Source: Flavobacterium chryseum (GTDB taxonomy: Bacteria > Bacteroidota > Bacteroidia > Flavobacteriales > Flavobacteriaceae). Taken from it: 64,000 nucleotides of DNA. Positions 62,616 through 64,000 of the stretch are shown in pieces. Both the position numbers and the translations under genes were made by a program. Positions within the stretch are counted from its first letter, which is position 1. Each line of letters begins with the position of its first letter. The stretch lies in assembly GCF_004362015.1 (NCBI RefSeq), contig NZ_SNWW01000003.1, forward strand, positions 248,001 to 312,000, written 5' to 3'. The notes under the pieces were generated by a model. That model saw only the letters and a program-made list of their open reading frames with translations. It did no database searches and was not told where the DNA came from.

Positions 62616-62691
62616 TTGCGAGGAACGAAGCAATCTCACTAGTAAAAAACGCGAATTGATTTAGCAAGTGAGATTGCTTCGTTCCTCGCAA
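62616..62691. repeat. 25-bp perfect inverted repeat of the TTGCGAGGAACGAAGC family
   Basis: The arm TTGCGAGGAACGAAGCAATC... (62616-62640) and its exact inverted copy (62667-62691) enclose 26 bases. It sits between the convergent haemoglobin and phosphopantetheinyl transferase genes and could act as a terminator for both, but it lacks T runs. It looks like a dispersed palindromic element. Confidence 0.8.
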
Positions 62692-62707
62692 AGACTATAC
62701 TTTACGG

Positions 62708-63358
62708 TTATTTCTCAAAAGCATAAACCAAAGTAAAATTTCCATCAAAGTGATCTGATTTGATTTCTTTATAATGCACATCAAAATCTTTTACCAAATC
62801 ATCAAAATGAAGACTCGCTTCTGTTTGATTTTCGGTTAAAGAAAAATCTTCAACTTGTATATGGTCTTTAAAACTGATTCCTTTTTCGTTTCTGATTTTG
62901 AAGATTGCTTCTTTTGCGCCCCAGATTACAGTAAGTTTTTTGACATATTCTTCTAAAATATCTTTCTTTAAGTAATTGAATTCTGTATCGACAAATTTAT
63001 CAGCGATTCTGAGGATTTTTTCGCGTTGCAGTTCCATATCAATTCCAACGGTTTCATGGCTGATAATTATCGCTGCAAAATGGTAGGAATGTGTTATTGA
63101 TATATAATTATGACAATCAAAATAAGGTTTTCCGAATTCGTCATAATGCAAGTCGCGATCTGTAAAACCCATTTCCTGAATCAGCATTCGAACACTCAAA
63201 AAAGCACGTTGATGCAACTGAGATTTCATTCCGTTCAACCTCAACTGTGTTTTTTCTTTTAAAACTACTTTGCTTAATAACTCCTCAAAAGATTCGGTTA
63301 TTTCCCAAATTAAAAGCTTGGTGGTTTCGTTGCATTGTATGGTTTGAAATAAAGGCAT
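62708..63358 (-). CDS. 4'-phosphopantetheinyl transferase
   Basis: The 216-residue Sfp-type enzyme transfers phosphopantetheine to carrier proteins. The key motifs are TVGIDMELQREKILRIADKF (Asp/Glu metal site) and TVIWGAKEAIFKIRNEKG (WGxKEAxxK). It is longer than AcpS and is a two-lobed type. Carrier substrates are not adjacent. It is apparently monocistronic. Confidence 0.92.
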   Translation of the reverse strand: MPLFQTIQCNETTKLLIWEITESFEELLSKVVLKEKTQLRLNGMKSQLHQRAFLSVRMLIQEMGFTDRDLHYDEFGKPYFDCHNYISITHSYHFAAIIISHETVGIDMELQREKILRIADKFVDTEFNYLKKDILEEYVKKLTVIWGAKEAIFKIRNEKGISFKDHIQVEDFSLTENQTEASLHFDDLVKDFDVHYKEIKSDHFDGNFTLVYAFEK

Positions 63359-63444
63359 TCTTTTTTAATTATGAATTATGAGTTGTGAATTATAAATTAT
63401 TTTTTCTTTTGAAAATGAAACTTCTAATTTAATGTCTGGTGTTT

Positions 63445-63516
63445 CTAGCCCTGATGGGAACGGCATCCTTTTGTGGTGGGGTTCACCACAAAAGATATAG
63501 TGGACAGCAGGATTAG
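63445..63516. repeat. Structured intergenic element before ahcY
   Basis: An inner perfect 11-bp stem CTTTTGTGGTG/CACCACAAAAG (63468-63494) is nested in an outer imperfect pairing CTAGCCCTG/CAGGATTAG (63445-63453 with 63508-63516). Conserved-looking single-stranded parts ATGGGAACGGCAT and ATATAGTGGACAG lie between. The element could be an RNA or a palindromic repeat; orientation is not determined. It lies more than 95 bases before the ahcY promoter element (63614-63621), so it is not in that leader. Confidence 0.5.
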
Positions 63517-63613
63517 CTTCTAAAAACTATTATTTAACTAATATGCTATAGATTAAGAAATTAAACATTTCACAAATCTTATATAAGTTAGTAAAAATTA
63601 TAAAGTTATTACG

Positions 63614-63621
63614 TAAATTTG
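63614..63621 (+). promoter_or_regulatory. TAnnTTTG element of ahcY
   Basis: TAAATTTG lies 33 bases before the ahcY ATG at 63655. No TTG is seen at -33. Confidence 0.55.
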
Positions 63622-63654
63622 CAAAAAATATTACAATATACAAATATACTATAA

Positions 63655-64000
63655 ATGAGTACTACAACTACGCCTTTTGTGGCTTTCAAAGTAAAAGACA
63701 TTTCTCTAGCGGCTTGGGGAAGAAAAGAAATTGAATTAGCTGAAGCTGAAATGCCAGGTTTAATGGCGCTTCGTGCTGAATATAAAGATGAACAACCTCT
63801 AAAAGGTGCTCGTATTGCTGGATGTTTGCACATGACAATTCAAACTGCGGTTTTGATCGAAACTTTAATCGCTCTTGGTGCAGAAGTTACTTGGTCATCT
63901 TGTAACATTTTCTCTACTCAGGATCAGGCTGCTGCTGCAATTGCTGCTGCAGGTATTCAGGTTTATGCCTGGAAAGGTCTTGACGAAGAATCGTTTGACT
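63655..64000 (+). CDS. ahcY: Adenosylhomocysteinase (partial, 3' end outside window)
   Basis: The first 115 residues of S-adenosylhomocysteine hydrolase are present: [60 protein letters not shown] and [20 protein letters not shown]. These are the substrate-binding signatures of the family ([15 protein letters not shown] and SCNIFSTQD). It removes the by-product of SAM-dependent methylation. The window ends inside the N-terminal domain. Confidence 0.97.
   Translation, partial: MSTTTTPFVAFKVKDISLAAWGRKEIELAEAEMPGLMALRAEYKDEQPLKGARIAGCLHMTIQTAVLIETLIALGAEVTWSSCNIFSTQDQAAAAIAAAGIQVYAWKGLDEESFD

Overview
The window is chromosomal DNA from a Flavobacterium-type member of the Bacteroidota. The evidence is the AT-rich composition, the Alternative Complex III operon coupled to an aa3 oxidase, the recurrent TAnnTTTG promoter element (often with an upstream TTG), a long DUF2723/GT117 membrane protein, bacterial GGGP synthase and many two-arm intergenic repeats. 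It is mostly a core-genome segment. There is no prophage, CRISPR array, rRNA operon or canonical IS element. The clearest accessory insertion is one inverted-repeat-bounded unit inside the thiamin operon.

Layout. 1-10670 (minus): actABCDEF followed by coxB and a partial coxA, i.e. quinol oxidation through ACIII to cytochrome oxidase, behind one strong TTG-N18-TAnnTTTG promoter. 10748-17444: a SPOR protein, the rimP-nusA-infB operon with an attenuator-like leader, a tandem universal stress protein and tRNA-Gln. 17445-23090: a GT117/TMEM260-like glycosyltransferase, a polysaccharide deacetylase, a thioredoxin-fold protein without its CxxC, and a metallophosphoesterase. 23173-26082: a histidine kinase/OmpR-type regulator pair flanked by two paralogous small Lys/Ala-rich secreted proteins. 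Both small genes have the same 11-bp-periodic direct repeat placed 9 bp from a TAnnTTTG element. 26132-36397: polA, a LacI regulator, two Tat-type ferritin-like proteins, rplM-rpsI, rpsB and tsf. 36413-41277: an M3 peptidase, a queuosine-precursor transporter, two lipoproteins and tag.

41383-48896: a TPP-riboswitch-controlled thiamin operon, thiS-thiC-(ThiE/TenI-like)-thiD-thiE-thiG-[GxxExxY unit]-thiH-thiF. 48893-54769: MOSC protein, aat, DUF3127, flavin reductase, an orphan kinase, a HIT protein, greA and a Rieske-like lipoprotein. 54826-61132 (minus): a second TPP riboswitch controls a TonB-dependent receptor, presumably for thiamin. Upstream of it lie arfB, a NadR-like kinase/DUF4301 fusion, pnuC and GGGP synthase. 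61186-62597: a CRP-like regulator followed by a CRP-type palindrome at about -41.5 of a promoter for a small membrane protein and a group-III truncated haemoglobin. The window ends with a phosphopantetheinyl transferase, a structured intergenic element and a partial ahcY.

The most promising candidates for undescribed biology are the kinase/regulator module with its two Asr-like small proteins and shared operator, the CRP-like/membrane protein/haemoglobin circuit, and the 558-bp GxxExxY unit with 39-bp terminal inverted repeats. All functions are inferred from sequence reading only; no database search was run.
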